Source of the DNA: Bacteroidales bacterium
GTDB lineage: Bacteria; Bacteroidota; Bacteroidia; Bacteroidales; UBA7960
Reading direction: 5' to 3'
NCBI GenBank assembly: GCA_003553005.1
Contig: PUPG01000064.1
Span: forward strand, 1-5,803
Length of the DNA: 5,803 nt
Shown here: positions 1-5,685 of the stretch, piece by piece
How positions within the stretch are numbered: position 1 is the first letter of the stretch
Layout of the letters: each line of letters starts with the position of its first letter
Made by a program: the position numbers and the translations under genes
The notes under the pieces: generated by a model
Database searches by the model: none
What the model saw: the letters and a program-made list of their open reading frames with translations, nothing else
What the model was told of the DNA's origin: nothing

Positions 1-149
1 CCGCAGTTCTCGCAATCTTCCATTTGGAGGGTATGTAAGCCAAGTCGTGTGCGTATGGTGCATCCATACTTGGTGAGGATGTCCTGTACCTTTATGGCTG
101 CCTCGGTCCTGGATTCGACCAATACACCTAATATTCTGATTTCCGACAT
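1..149 (-). CDS. TM1266-like hydrogenase-associated small protein, second tandem copy (partial, C-terminus off the left edge)
   Basis: Reading from the ATG at 149 to the window edge gives 49 full codons and no stop. The sequence begins MSEIRILGVLVESR and contains IRTRLGLH, followed by EDCENCG at the edge. It aligns without gaps to the complete protein encoded just upstream (161-427): 22 of the first 50 residues are identical, including ILG at 6-8, LV at 10-11, IR at 32-33, RLG at 35-37, H39, C46 and G50. I therefore place it in the same family, the small ACT/ferredoxin-like proteins typified by Thermotoga TM1266 that are often encoded beside [FeFe]-hydrogenase and Hyd maturase genes. Their biochemical role is not established, although database names call them putative regulators. 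Unlike its neighbour, this copy has a CxxC (46-49), which could bind metal or be redox active; that is inference. Only 11 bp separate it from the preceding stop, so it is probably in the hydG operon. The family call rests on sequence pattern and context. Confidence 0.8.
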   Translation of the reverse strand, partial: MSEIRILGVLVESRTEAAIKVQDILTKYGCTIRTRLGLHTLQMEDCENC

Positions 150-160
150 GATAGCATATT

Positions 161-427
161 TTATTTGAACAAATAGTCAAACTTCATTTCCTGGATTTCC
201 ACGCCGCCGATTTCAGCCAGCTCCTCGCGTAGCTCCTGCCATTTTTCCGGTTTCCCTTGCAGGATTAACAGGATGGTGCCCACACGGCTGCAGGTGTGAT
301 CATCCAACTCATGAAAACCAAGCCTGGAGCGGATCACATCCGCGTGCCTGGTTAAAACTTCCTGTGTCTTGCCGGCCTCCTTGATGCGGTCAAACACCAA
401 AATGCCTAAAATCATGGTTTCTTGCAT
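161..427 (-). CDS. TM1266-like [FeFe]-hydrogenase-associated small protein (88 aa)
   Basis: This complete 88-residue soluble protein has no signal peptide or membrane segment. Its pattern fits a beta-alpha-beta-beta-alpha-beta (ACT/ferredoxin-like) fold: strand ILGILVF (6-12), helix around 16-28, IRSRLGFH (32-39), strand TILLILQG (51-58), helix around 60-73, and a final GGVEIQEMKF strand (74-83). The ordered signature of an N-terminal I-G-x-L-V-x-x-R, a central RxG-type turn, and a late GV-x-I/V-x-x-M strand matches the TM1266-type family linked to iron-only hydrogenases, whose usual length is about 80 residues. Its exact function is unknown. It lies 12 bp after the hydG stop and 11 bp before a paralog, so the three are likely co-transcribed. 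The start is supported because both paralogs have the same spacing from ATG to the conserved ILG. Met5 is an alternative start. C46 is conserved between the copies, but this one lacks the second cysteine of the CxxC. Confidence 0.82.
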   Translation of the reverse strand: MQETMILGILVFDRIKEAGKTQEVLTRHADVIRSRLGFHELDDHTCSRVGTILLILQGKPEKWQELREELAEIGGVEIQEMKFDYLFK

Positions 428-439
428 AATCGGGTGCGT

Positions 440-1867
440 TTAAAAATAGAGATCTCGTTGTCCTGATTTGATTTTATCCACTTTTTCTCTCAGCCTGGCT
501 ACTTTTTGCTCCTGGCCAAGCTCGTCAATCTTATTGTCGATCAGTCTATAACCAGCTTTTTTCGTATCCTCTGAGGCATAATCCTCCAGGTATTCCGCGA
601 GCGTCAGGAGGGCGTTGGGCGTGCAATAGCGCTTGATGAACCCCGGCACTGAGAACTCCATGAAGTGTTCGCCGGTGCGGCCAAGCCTGTAGCAGGCCGT
701 ACAAAACGAGGGAATGTACCCCGTATTGATCAGTTCATCCATGATCTCACTGAGCGACCTGTTGTCATTAATCTGGAACTGTCCTTTGCTCAGGTCCTGT
801 GCTTCTTGTTTTCCCTTGGAATAACCGCCCAGCTCCAGATTTGTGCCGCCGTCGATTTGTGACACACCAAAGCGGAGGATCTGGTCGCGGGTATGGGAAG
901 GTTCACGGGCGGTGAGGATCATTCCGGTGTACGGCACGGCCAGTCTGAGGATGCTGACCAGCCGGATAAACTCTTCATCCTTCACCAGGTGTTTTTTATC
1001 GATGTCGAGGGACATGGCGTTTTGTATCCTGGGAAAGGAAATGGTATGCGGACCCACGTTGTACACTGCTTCGAAGTGGTTTACGTGCCGGACGAGCGCC
1101 ATCACCTCAAAGCGCCAGTCGTAAAGACCAAAAAGGGCACCAATGCCCACGTCATCTATTCCTGCTTCCTGCGCCCTGTCGAGTGCCGTCAGGCGCCAAT
1201 CGTAGTTGCGCTTGATGCCGCCCAGGTGCACGCGTTTATAGGTTGGCTCGTGGTAGGTCTCCTGGAAAATCTGGAAGGTACCAATGCCGGCATCCTTGAT
1301 GGTGCGAAAACCTGGAATGTCAAAAGGGGCCGCATTGATGTTCACCCGGCGAATCTCCCCGTTGCCGTGTTTTACACCATAGACAATGTCCACCGTATCG
1401 GCAATAAACTCAGCAGAATACTTCGGGTGTTCGCCATATACGAGGATCAGGCGTTTGTGTCCCTGGTCGATCAGGGCCTTTGTTTCCCCGATGAGCTCCT
1501 TTTCGTTCAGGGTAATGCGTTTCACATCCTTATTGGAGGCCCTGAATCCACAGTACTGGCAGTTGTTGGTGCAGAGGTCGCCCACATACAATGGGGCAAA
1601 CAATACGATTCGCTCCCCATACACCTTTTCCTTGAGCGTGCGCGCACCTTCTTTGATCTCTTCGATCAGCCCAGGGTCCCTGGCATTGATCAGCACAGCT
1701 GTTTCCTCCAGCGAGAGGCGCTTTTTATCCAGCGAGGCCTGGATCACATCCCGCACCCGCTGTTTATCCTCCCGAATATCCTTGATGTAGCCCCAGATCT
1801 CATCCGGATCGATGAAGGGCTTCATTCTTTTGTCAGGAATACTGTATGTTTGCGGATGATATATCAT
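440..1867 (-). CDS. hydG: [FeFe]-hydrogenase H-cluster maturase HydG, radical SAM tyrosine lyase (475 aa)
   Basis: HydG cleaves tyrosine by radical SAM chemistry, releasing p-cresol and producing the CO and cyanide carried on an Fe-cysteine synthon that becomes part of the hydrogenase H-cluster. It works in the cytoplasm with HydE and HydF. The radical SAM motif CX3CX2C is at C99, C103 and C106 (context LCTNNCQYCGF), in a TIM-barrel core of about residues 85-320. The C-terminal auxiliary cluster motif is at C389, C392 and C415, which is exactly CX2CX22C. That motif separates HydG from the related tyrosine lyase ThiH, which lacks it. The length is normal for HydG. No key residue is obviously missing. 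The gene appears to have its own promoter, with a -7 box at 1894-1901 and a short leader of about 20 nt, and no Shine-Dalgarno sequence. Met15 is a less likely start. Two TM1266-like genes follow closely. HydE and HydF are not in the window. Confidence 0.97.
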   Translation of the reverse strand: MIYHPQTYSIPDKRMKPFIDPDEIWGYIKDIREDKQRVRDVIQASLDKKRLSLEETAVLINARDPGLIEEIKEGARTLKEKVYGERIVLFAPLYVGDLCTNNCQYCGFRASNKDVKRITLNEKELIGETKALIDQGHKRLILVYGEHPKYSAEFIADTVDIVYGVKHGNGEIRRVNINAAPFDIPGFRTIKDAGIGTFQIFQETYHEPTYKRVHLGGIKRNYDWRLTALDRAQEAGIDDVGIGALFGLYDWRFEVMALVRHVNHFEAVYNVGPHTISFPRIQNAMSLDIDKKHLVKDEEFIRLVSILRLAVPYTGMILTAREPSHTRDQILRFGVSQIDGGTNLELGGYSKGKQEAQDLSKGQFQINDNRSLSEIMDELINTGYIPSFCTACYRLGRTGEHFMEFSVPGFIKRYCTPNALLTLAEYLEDYASEDTKKAGYRLIDNKIDELGQEQKVARLREKVDKIKSGQRDLYF

Positions 1868-1874
1868 GATTTCA

Positions 1875-1911
1875 GAATTTTCTATAGGTATTGCAAAAAT
1901 ACAGAAAATTC
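1875..1911. repeat. Perfect 9-bp inverted repeat flanking the hydG -7 box
   Basis: The arms GAATTTTCT (1875-1883) and AGAAAATTC (1903-1911) are exact reverse complements separated by 19 bp. The predicted -7 box (1894-1901) lies between them. Each arm is itself part of a partly palindromic AGAAnnTTC(T) element (1874-1883 and 1903-1912). The two elements are 29 bp apart, close to three helical turns. This layout could be a paired operator for a regulator that blocks or loops the hydG promoter. The bases resemble neither the Rex consensus (TTGTGA-N6-TCACAA) nor an FNR/CRP site. Because the region is AT-rich, chance is a real alternative. Confidence 0.4.
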
Positions 1912-1924
1912 GCGCATGATAACC
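1887..1924 (-). promoter_or_regulatory. Probable hydG promoter (Bacteroidota -7/-33 type)
   Basis: On the minus strand, TATTTTTG at 1901-1894 fits the Bacteroidota sigma-ABfr -7 consensus TAnnTTTG exactly. It is the only exact match I found in the 1868-2163 gap. The -33 position, 19 nt upstream (1921-1924), reads GGTT, a poor match to the preferred TTTG or TTG, so basal strength may be low or need an activator. The predicted transcription start, around 1887, would leave a leader of about 20 nt before the hydG ATG at 1867. The call rests on motif and position only. Confidence 0.5.
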
Positions 1925-1982
1925 ATATTAGGCCATAAAAAAAGCATTGGGATAATTAAATTGCTGAATTACCGGAAATGAC

Positions 1983-2030
1983 AAAAGGACGAAAGGACAA
2001 AAAGTCTAAAGGTCGAAATGTCTAAAAGTC
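1983..2030. repeat. Degenerate 8-bp tandem array, about 6 units
   Basis: Six consecutive octamers can be read: AAAAGGAC, GAAAGGAC, AAAAAGTC, TAAAGGTC, GAAATGTC and TAAAAGTC. They follow a loose consensus nAAArGtC. No unit is an exact copy of another, so the array is old or tolerant of change. It is non-coding, in the gap between the hydrolase gene and hydG, starting about 80 bp upstream of the predicted -7 box. Its function is unknown. Confidence 0.7.
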
Positions 2031-2059
2031 CGGGTATGCATTGTTTTAAGGTTCAATCC

Positions 2060-2101
2060 CAAACTTCAAACTTCAAACCTCAAACCTCAAACCTCAAACC
2101 T
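2060..2101. repeat. 7-bp tandem array, 6 units (CAAACYT)
   Basis: Two CAAACTT units (2060-2073) are followed by four CAAACCT units (2074-2101) without interruption, giving 42 bp of near-perfect heptamer repeat. Read on the minus strand, the unit is AGGTTTG or AAGTTTG. Such an array can change copy number by replication slippage. It lies upstream of hydG in the non-coding gap, about 160 bp from the predicted promoter. Confidence 0.9.
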
Positions 2102-2117
2102 TATAACCCCTTAACTC

Positions 2118-2153
2118 CTCAACCTCAATCTTAATCTCAACCTCAACCTAAAA
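2118..2153. repeat. Degenerate 6-bp tandem array, about 6 units
   Basis: The hexamers CTCAAC, CTCAAT, CTTAAT, CTCAAC, CTCAAC and CTAAAA run in phase, ending 10 bp from the stop of the upstream hydrolase gene (2164). The unit resembles the neighbouring 7-bp unit CAAACCT with one base removed, which suggests a shared origin with drift in period. I see no convincing hairpin terminator here or elsewhere in 1868-2163. Confidence 0.65.
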
Positions 2154-2163
2154 CCTCATCCCG

Positions 2164-2943
2164 TTACATTTGCAAATGCAGTCCGTCATAGGCCAGCGCC
2201 ACGTTATCGGGAAGTGATCGATTGATCTCTTCATGCAGGCCGATGAAATGGCTCAGGTGCGTAATCCACGCCTGCTGGGGTTGCACTTCTTCGATGACCG
2301 CCAGGGCTTCTTCGAGTGAAAAGTGAGAAATGTGTTTGGATTTGCGGAGTGCGTTAATGACCAGCACCTTGCTTCCTTTGATTTTTTCAATTTCTGCCTG
2401 GTCGATGTGGCTTGCATCCGTAATGTAGGTGAAATCCCCTGTGCGGAAGCCCAGTACGGGCATTTTATGGTGGAGTACCTCCACCGGGGTGAAGGTGTTT
2501 CCATTGATTTGAAATGGTTTGTTTTCGATGATGTGAAAGTGCAGCTGCGGGGCGCCAAAAAACCTTTTTTCTTTCAGGATGTAAGGAAATTCTTTGTTAA
2601 TGGAGTCGATCACCTTTTCCGTGGCGTAAATGTCGACGGTTTTGTTCAGCACATAATTGAATGCCCGCACATCGTCCAGTCCGGCAATATGGTCCCGGTG
2701 CCCGTGGGTAAAGATGATGGCCGAGATGTCATCCACTTGTTCGCGGATCATTTGGTAGCGAAAGTCCGGCCCACAGTCAATGACATACTTGTGGCCACCC
2801 ATTTCGATCATCACGGATGTTCTCAGCCGGTGATCACGCGGGTCTTTGCTGGTACATACCTGGCAATCGCAAGCCACCACAGGCACACCCGTAGACGTAC
2901 CCGTCCCGAGAAAAGTTACTGACATGCTTGATGGGTTCGCCAT
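2164..2943 (-). CDS. PhnP-like metallo-beta-lactamase-fold hydrolase (259 aa)
   Basis: This is a soluble metal-dependent hydrolase of the PhnP/COG1235-like branch of the metallo-beta-lactamase fold. Relatives cleave phosphodiesters such as cyclic phosphates, but the substrate here cannot be read from sequence. The N-terminus has FLGTGTSTGVP (11-21), then CDCQVC (C25, C27, C30), like the structural zinc loop of PhnP. The metal-binding HxHxDH is at H80, H82, D84 and H85. Further likely ligands are H159 (LHHKMP), D176 (YITDA) and H229 (THLSH), with an extra H204-H207 pair. The length is normal for the family. It follows the RibF-like gene by 18 bp, so it is probably the last gene of the rex operon. 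The second Met (codon 7, at 2925) may be the true start, because MSVTFLGTG begins closer to where relatives do. Neither start has a Shine-Dalgarno sequence. A role in hydrogenase biology would be inference from context alone. Confidence 0.88.
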   Translation of the reverse strand: MANPSSMSVTFLGTGTSTGVPVVACDCQVCTSKDPRDHRLRTSVMIEMGGHKYVIDCGPDFRYQMIREQVDDISAIIFTHGHRDHIAGLDDVRAFNYVLNKTVDIYATEKVIDSINKEFPYILKEKRFFGAPQLHFHIIENKPFQINGNTFTPVEVLHHKMPVLGFRTGDFTYITDASHIDQAEIEKIKGSKVLVINALRKSKHISHFSLEEALAVIEEVQPQQAWITHLSHFIGLHEEINRSLPDNVALAYDGLHLQM

Positions 2944-2961
2944 GGAACCAGGTTTTATGGG

Positions 2962-3882
2962 TTAATAAATCAGTTCTTCAACCAGTTCCCTGGCTTCATG
3001 CATCAGGGCTTTGTCCATGGCCCCATTGCCAGCGGGGTCACCTTCCACTACGCGCTTGTAGAAATAAAGCGTACCCTTTTGATCCCGCACATCCACATCA
3101 TCATCAATGAAAAAGCTTTCTACCCTGGGGTGCTTGTCCTGATCATACAGGATGTAGGTCATGGTTTTGTGCCACGCATCGTTCAGCAGCAGGTTGGTGG
3201 CATATACCCCAGGTGGCGGTATGAGCTTTTCTTCGGCGGTGATCTCCACACCGGCCACTTCATGGGGACTGATTTCCGGATAAAGCGGCCCCTGATACAG
3301 CCTGCCTTTGATGATGTATTGGTGATCCAGGTAGGCATTGGCCCTTTGGATATGTCCCTCCTGCAGTGCCTTGCGAATTTTTGTTGAGCTGACGGTTTCG
3401 TTTTCAATCATTTGCAGGGGAATCTCCTCCACACCAAAGTGCATGTCCCTGCTCAATCGGTGCAGGTAGGAATAATCCCCCTTCCGGGCATAGCCAAAGT
3501 GGTGGTTGTGTCCGACCACGATGACGCGTGCTTTGAGGTCACCGATCAGCATGTGGACCACAAAATCGTGCGAGGTGGTCCTGGAAAATTCCAGGGAGAA
3601 AGGGATGATGATCAGGTTTTGCAAGCCCGCCTTGCGCAGCAATTCAATTTTTTCTTCCTGCGAATTGATCATTTGCAGGCCTTGCTGATCGGGGTAGAGC
3701 ACCTTCCTTGGGTGGGGATAAAAGGTGATCAGCACCGATTCGCCGCCAATGTCGGAGGCAATCTCATTGAGCCTGTCGATGATCAGTTTGTGTCCCACGT
3801 GAACCCCATCAAAAGAACCGGTGGTCACTACTGCATTGTGGATTTGTCCTGCCGCTTCTGCGGTATGGTGAAATACCTTCAT
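2962..3882 (-). CDS. ribF: RibF-type FAD synthetase with a degenerate riboflavin-kinase domain (306 aa)
   Basis: Typical RibF phosphorylates riboflavin to FMN (C-terminal domain) and adenylates FMN to FAD (N-terminal domain). The N-terminal half here looks intact: GSFDGVHVGH (22-31, nucleotidyltransferase GxFDGxHxGH), FYPHPRKVL (54-62), GHNHHFG (124-130) and SSTKIR (165-170). The C-terminal half keeps outline features, GRL (193-195), PPPGVYA (222-228) and a VESFFID strand (254-260) whose E255 may match the catalytic Glu. It lacks the kinase signature GFPTAN that normally follows the first glycine, since residues 198-215 are unrelated, and also the second NIGxRPT motif. I infer an FMN adenylyltransferase with weak or no kinase activity. 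Length is near the usual 300-315, so the domain has diverged rather than been cut off. The gene starts within the rex stop (ATGA overlap), implying translational coupling, and precedes the hydrolase gene by 18 bp. A separate, complete RibF would be expected elsewhere in the genome. Confidence 0.9.
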   Translation of the reverse strand: MKVFHHTAEAAGQIHNAVVTTGSFDGVHVGHKLIIDRLNEIASDIGGESVLITFYPHPRKVLYPDQQGLQMINSQEEKIELLRKAGLQNLIIIPFSLEFSRTTSHDFVVHMLIGDLKARVIVVGHNHHFGYARKGDYSYLHRLSRDMHFGVEEIPLQMIENETVSSTKIRKALQEGHIQRANAYLDHQYIIKGRLYQGPLYPEISPHEVAGVEITAEEKLIPPPGVYATNLLLNDAWHKTMTYILYDQDKHPRVESFFIDDDVDVRDQKGTLYFYKRVVEGDPAGNGAMDKALMHEARELVEELIY

Positions 3883-4508
3883 TTTACGAGATAAGCTAGT
3901 TTTTCAAGTGATGTCACAATATCGTACTCTTCCAGGTGGACCCCATCCGGAACGGTAAGCGGCACCGAGGTATAGTTGAGGATTCCCTTGATGCCGGCCT
4001 CGAGCAATTTTTTGGAAACGTCGTATGTTGCTTCGGGAGAGACCGTCAGCACGGCGATGCTGACCTCTTCCTTCGTTACGATTTCTTTGATCTGGTTGAT
4101 GTGATGGCAGGGAATGCCTGCAACCACGCGATCCGTTTTCTGCAGGTCGTTGTCAAAGGCCGCCACGATGGACAGTTTGTCCCGCTTGCCGGCAAAATAG
4201 CTGGTGATGGCCCTGCCCAGGTTACCCATTCCGACAATGATGATCTTTTGCCCTTTGTCGCTGTCGATGATTCTTCCGATCAGTGCCACGAGGTCCTTGA
4301 CCACGTAACCCTTGCTTTGGCTTCCGGAGTAGCCGATCAGCATCAGGTCCCTGCGCACCTGCACGGGCGTGAGGTTCATCATCTTGGCCAGTTCGTGTGA
4401 GTAGATGTTGGTTTTTCCCTCACGGATGCTGTTGTACAATATCCGGCGGTACTGACTGAGCCTTTCAACCGTTTTGCCCGGCAACTCTTGCGGTTTTTCT
4501 TTTCCCAT
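3879..4508 (-). CDS. rex: Redox-sensing transcriptional repressor Rex (209 aa)
   Basis: Rex is a dimeric repressor that binds operators when NAD+ is high and leaves DNA when NADH rises, typically controlling fermentation, hydrogenase and respiration genes. Residues about 10-80 form the winged helix: YRRILYNSI (20-28), LTPVQVRRDL (46-55) as the recognition region, then GYSGSQSKGY (59-68) as the wing. A Rossmann domain follows, with GMGNLGRA (93-100) as the dinucleotide loop and FDND (118-121), where the acidic residue usually contacts the NAD(H) ribose. The C-terminus (NYTSVPLTVPDGV, 178-190, to the final helix) is the family's swapped helix region. Length is typical. The gene lies 54 bp after the kinase gene and overlaps the RibF-like gene by 4 bp. 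I found no clear Rex operator (TTGTGA-N6-TCACAA) in the window, so its targets, including any self-control, probably have sites outside it. Confidence 0.95.
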   Translation of the reverse strand: MGKEKPQELPGKTVERLSQYRRILYNSIREGKTNIYSHELAKMMNLTPVQVRRDLMLIGYSGSQSKGYVVKDLVALIGRIIDSDKGQKIIIVGMGNLGRAITSYFAGKRDKLSIVAAFDNDLQKTDRVVAGIPCHHINQIKEIVTKEEVSIAVLTVSPEATYDVSKKLLEAGIKGILNYTSVPLTVPDGVHLEEYDIVTSLEKLAYLVK

Positions 4509-4562
4509 AAGCCTGGTCTATGCTTGTATGCTATTTTTCCTTACTGAATTGTTTGTATTGAG

Positions 4563-5681
4563 CTATTGATTGAACACCACCGTGAAGCAGCTTCCTTCTC
4601 CTGGTGTACTGTCTACGGAAATGCTGGCATCATAAAGGTCCAGGATCTTTTTCACAATGGAAAGTCCCAGTCCACTCCCACTGATGCCTTTGGTCTGTTC
4701 GCTTTTGATCCGGACAAAGTCCTCAAAGAGTCCTTTGGTGTCTTCTTCTTCCATGCCAATGCCTGTGTCCTGGACACTCAGTATGATTTTGTCCGCTTCC
4801 TGGTTCAGGTTGACGTCCACCCTGCCCCCATCGACATTGTACTTGATCGCATTGGATATTAAATTGTTGCAGATGATCTCCAACTCCTGGCGATCGGCTT
4901 CCAGGGAGATCTTTTCGCTGCAATTCAGGTACACGTCCACATCTTTTTGTATGGCAAGGGGTTGAAAGGACTCAATGCAATGCTGACTGATCTCGCAGAG
5001 ATTTTGGGGTTCAATTTTTCGTTGTTTTTTTCCGCTTTCAATGCGGGTGAAGTCCAGCATGTCCATGATCAGGTTGCGCATACCCTGTACGCGATGCAAT
5101 GAGCGGTCAATGATCTCCATGTAATCCGTAATCTGCTCTCCGAATTTCTTTTCCTGCATCATCCGCAAGTAGCCTTCGACGGCATTGAGTGGTGATTTCA
5201 GCTCGTGAGAGAGCACGGACAGGAACTGAAAGCGAACCTGCCTGCCTTCGGTATTGAGTTTTTGCGTCATTTTGCGCAAAAACAGTTGTTTGGTAATGGT
5301 TTCCACGGATGCCCGAAGCTCTTTCGGCGTAAAGGGCTTTGGCACAAAGTCATATGCCCCTTTCCGGGTGGCTTTCACCGCGAGCTCCAGGGAAGCGTAT
5401 GAGGTGATCATTACCACCACCACATCGATGTTTTGCTGGTTGATGTATTCGAGGACTTCCACCCCCTGGATGCCTGGCAGCTTATTGTCCAGCAAGACGA
5501 TGTCCAGGGGCTTGCTTTTGATGATCTCCAGCGCTTCTTCACCGGTCTCCGCTACATCCACATCAAAACCATAATCTTCATCCATAAAGGGGAAGCTGAC
5601 CGTATGGTTTTCCAGGATGCGCGCCACGCCGCTGCGAATCCCGGGCTCATCATCCACTACCAAAAGCTTAAGTTTTTCCAT
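4563..5681 (-). CDS. Soluble receiver-histidine kinase two-component protein (372 aa)
   Basis: The protein starts with a receiver domain (about 3-130): acidic pair D10-D11, phospho-acceptor D65 (LLDNKLPG), T93 and K115 (PKPF). A short linker (about 131-150) leads to a HisKA dimerisation domain with SHELKSPLNA and the phospho-acceptor H159. The HATPase domain (about 260-370) has N-box NNLISNAIKYN (272-282), DTGIGM (305-310), F-box LFEDF (318-322) and GSGLGL (335-340). All catalytic residues look intact. There are no membrane segments and no PAS, GAF or other sensor domain, so input probably comes by phosphotransfer to D65 or from a partner. The receiver carries about 10 extra residues (around 26-36) between its first helix and second strand. 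It begins 4 bp after the preceding stop and ends 54 bp before rex, which suggests shared regulation of the same pathway. The output target is not visible. Confidence 0.93.
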   Translation of the reverse strand: MEKLKLLVVDDEPGIRSGVARILENHTVSFPFMDEDYGFDVDVAETGEEALEIIKSKPLDIVLLDNKLPGIQGVEVLEYINQQNIDVVVVMITSYASLELAVKATRKGAYDFVPKPFTPKELRASVETITKQLFLRKMTQKLNTEGRQVRFQFLSVLSHELKSPLNAVEGYLRMMQEKKFGEQITDYMEIIDRSLHRVQGMRNLIMDMLDFTRIESGKKQRKIEPQNLCEISQHCIESFQPLAIQKDVDVYLNCSEKISLEADRQELEIICNNLISNAIKYNVDGGRVDVNLNQEADKIILSVQDTGIGMEEEDTKGLFEDFVRIKSEQTKGISGSGLGLSIVKKILDLYDASISVDSTPGEGSCFTVVFNQ

Positions 5682-5685
5682 CGAA

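Noticed and set aside
440..1867. ThiH or BioB-like radical SAM enzyme instead of HydG
   Set aside because: The C-terminal CX2CX22C (C389, C392, C415) and the TM1266-like neighbours are specific to HydG.
1934..1977. Possible terminator: a T7 run on the minus strand (1943-1937) preceded by AGCA...TGCT
   Set aside because: The stem would be only 4 bp around a loop of about 15 nt with little GC, which is too weak for an intrinsic terminator.
893..1981. Long plus-strand open frame (362 codons) antisense to hydG
   Set aside because: It lies almost wholly opposite hydG, which has complete catalytic motifs on the other strand. Its translation shows no recognisable domain and it runs on into the non-coding gap. 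It is best explained as an antisense shadow.
2041..2056. Possible Rex operator, TTG-N10-CAA
   Set aside because: Only the outer TTG/CAA match. The inner bases of the TTGTGA-N6-TCACAA consensus are absent, and the site lies about 140 bp upstream of the predicted hydG promoter.
1983..2153. CRISPR array
   Set aside because: The units are 6-8 bp and contiguous, with no spacers of 25-40 bp and no cas genes nearby.
2323..2922. Plus-strand open frame (199 codons) antisense to the PhnP-like hydrolase gene
   Set aside because: It is fully contained opposite a gene with intact metal-binding motifs and has no recognisable domain of its own.
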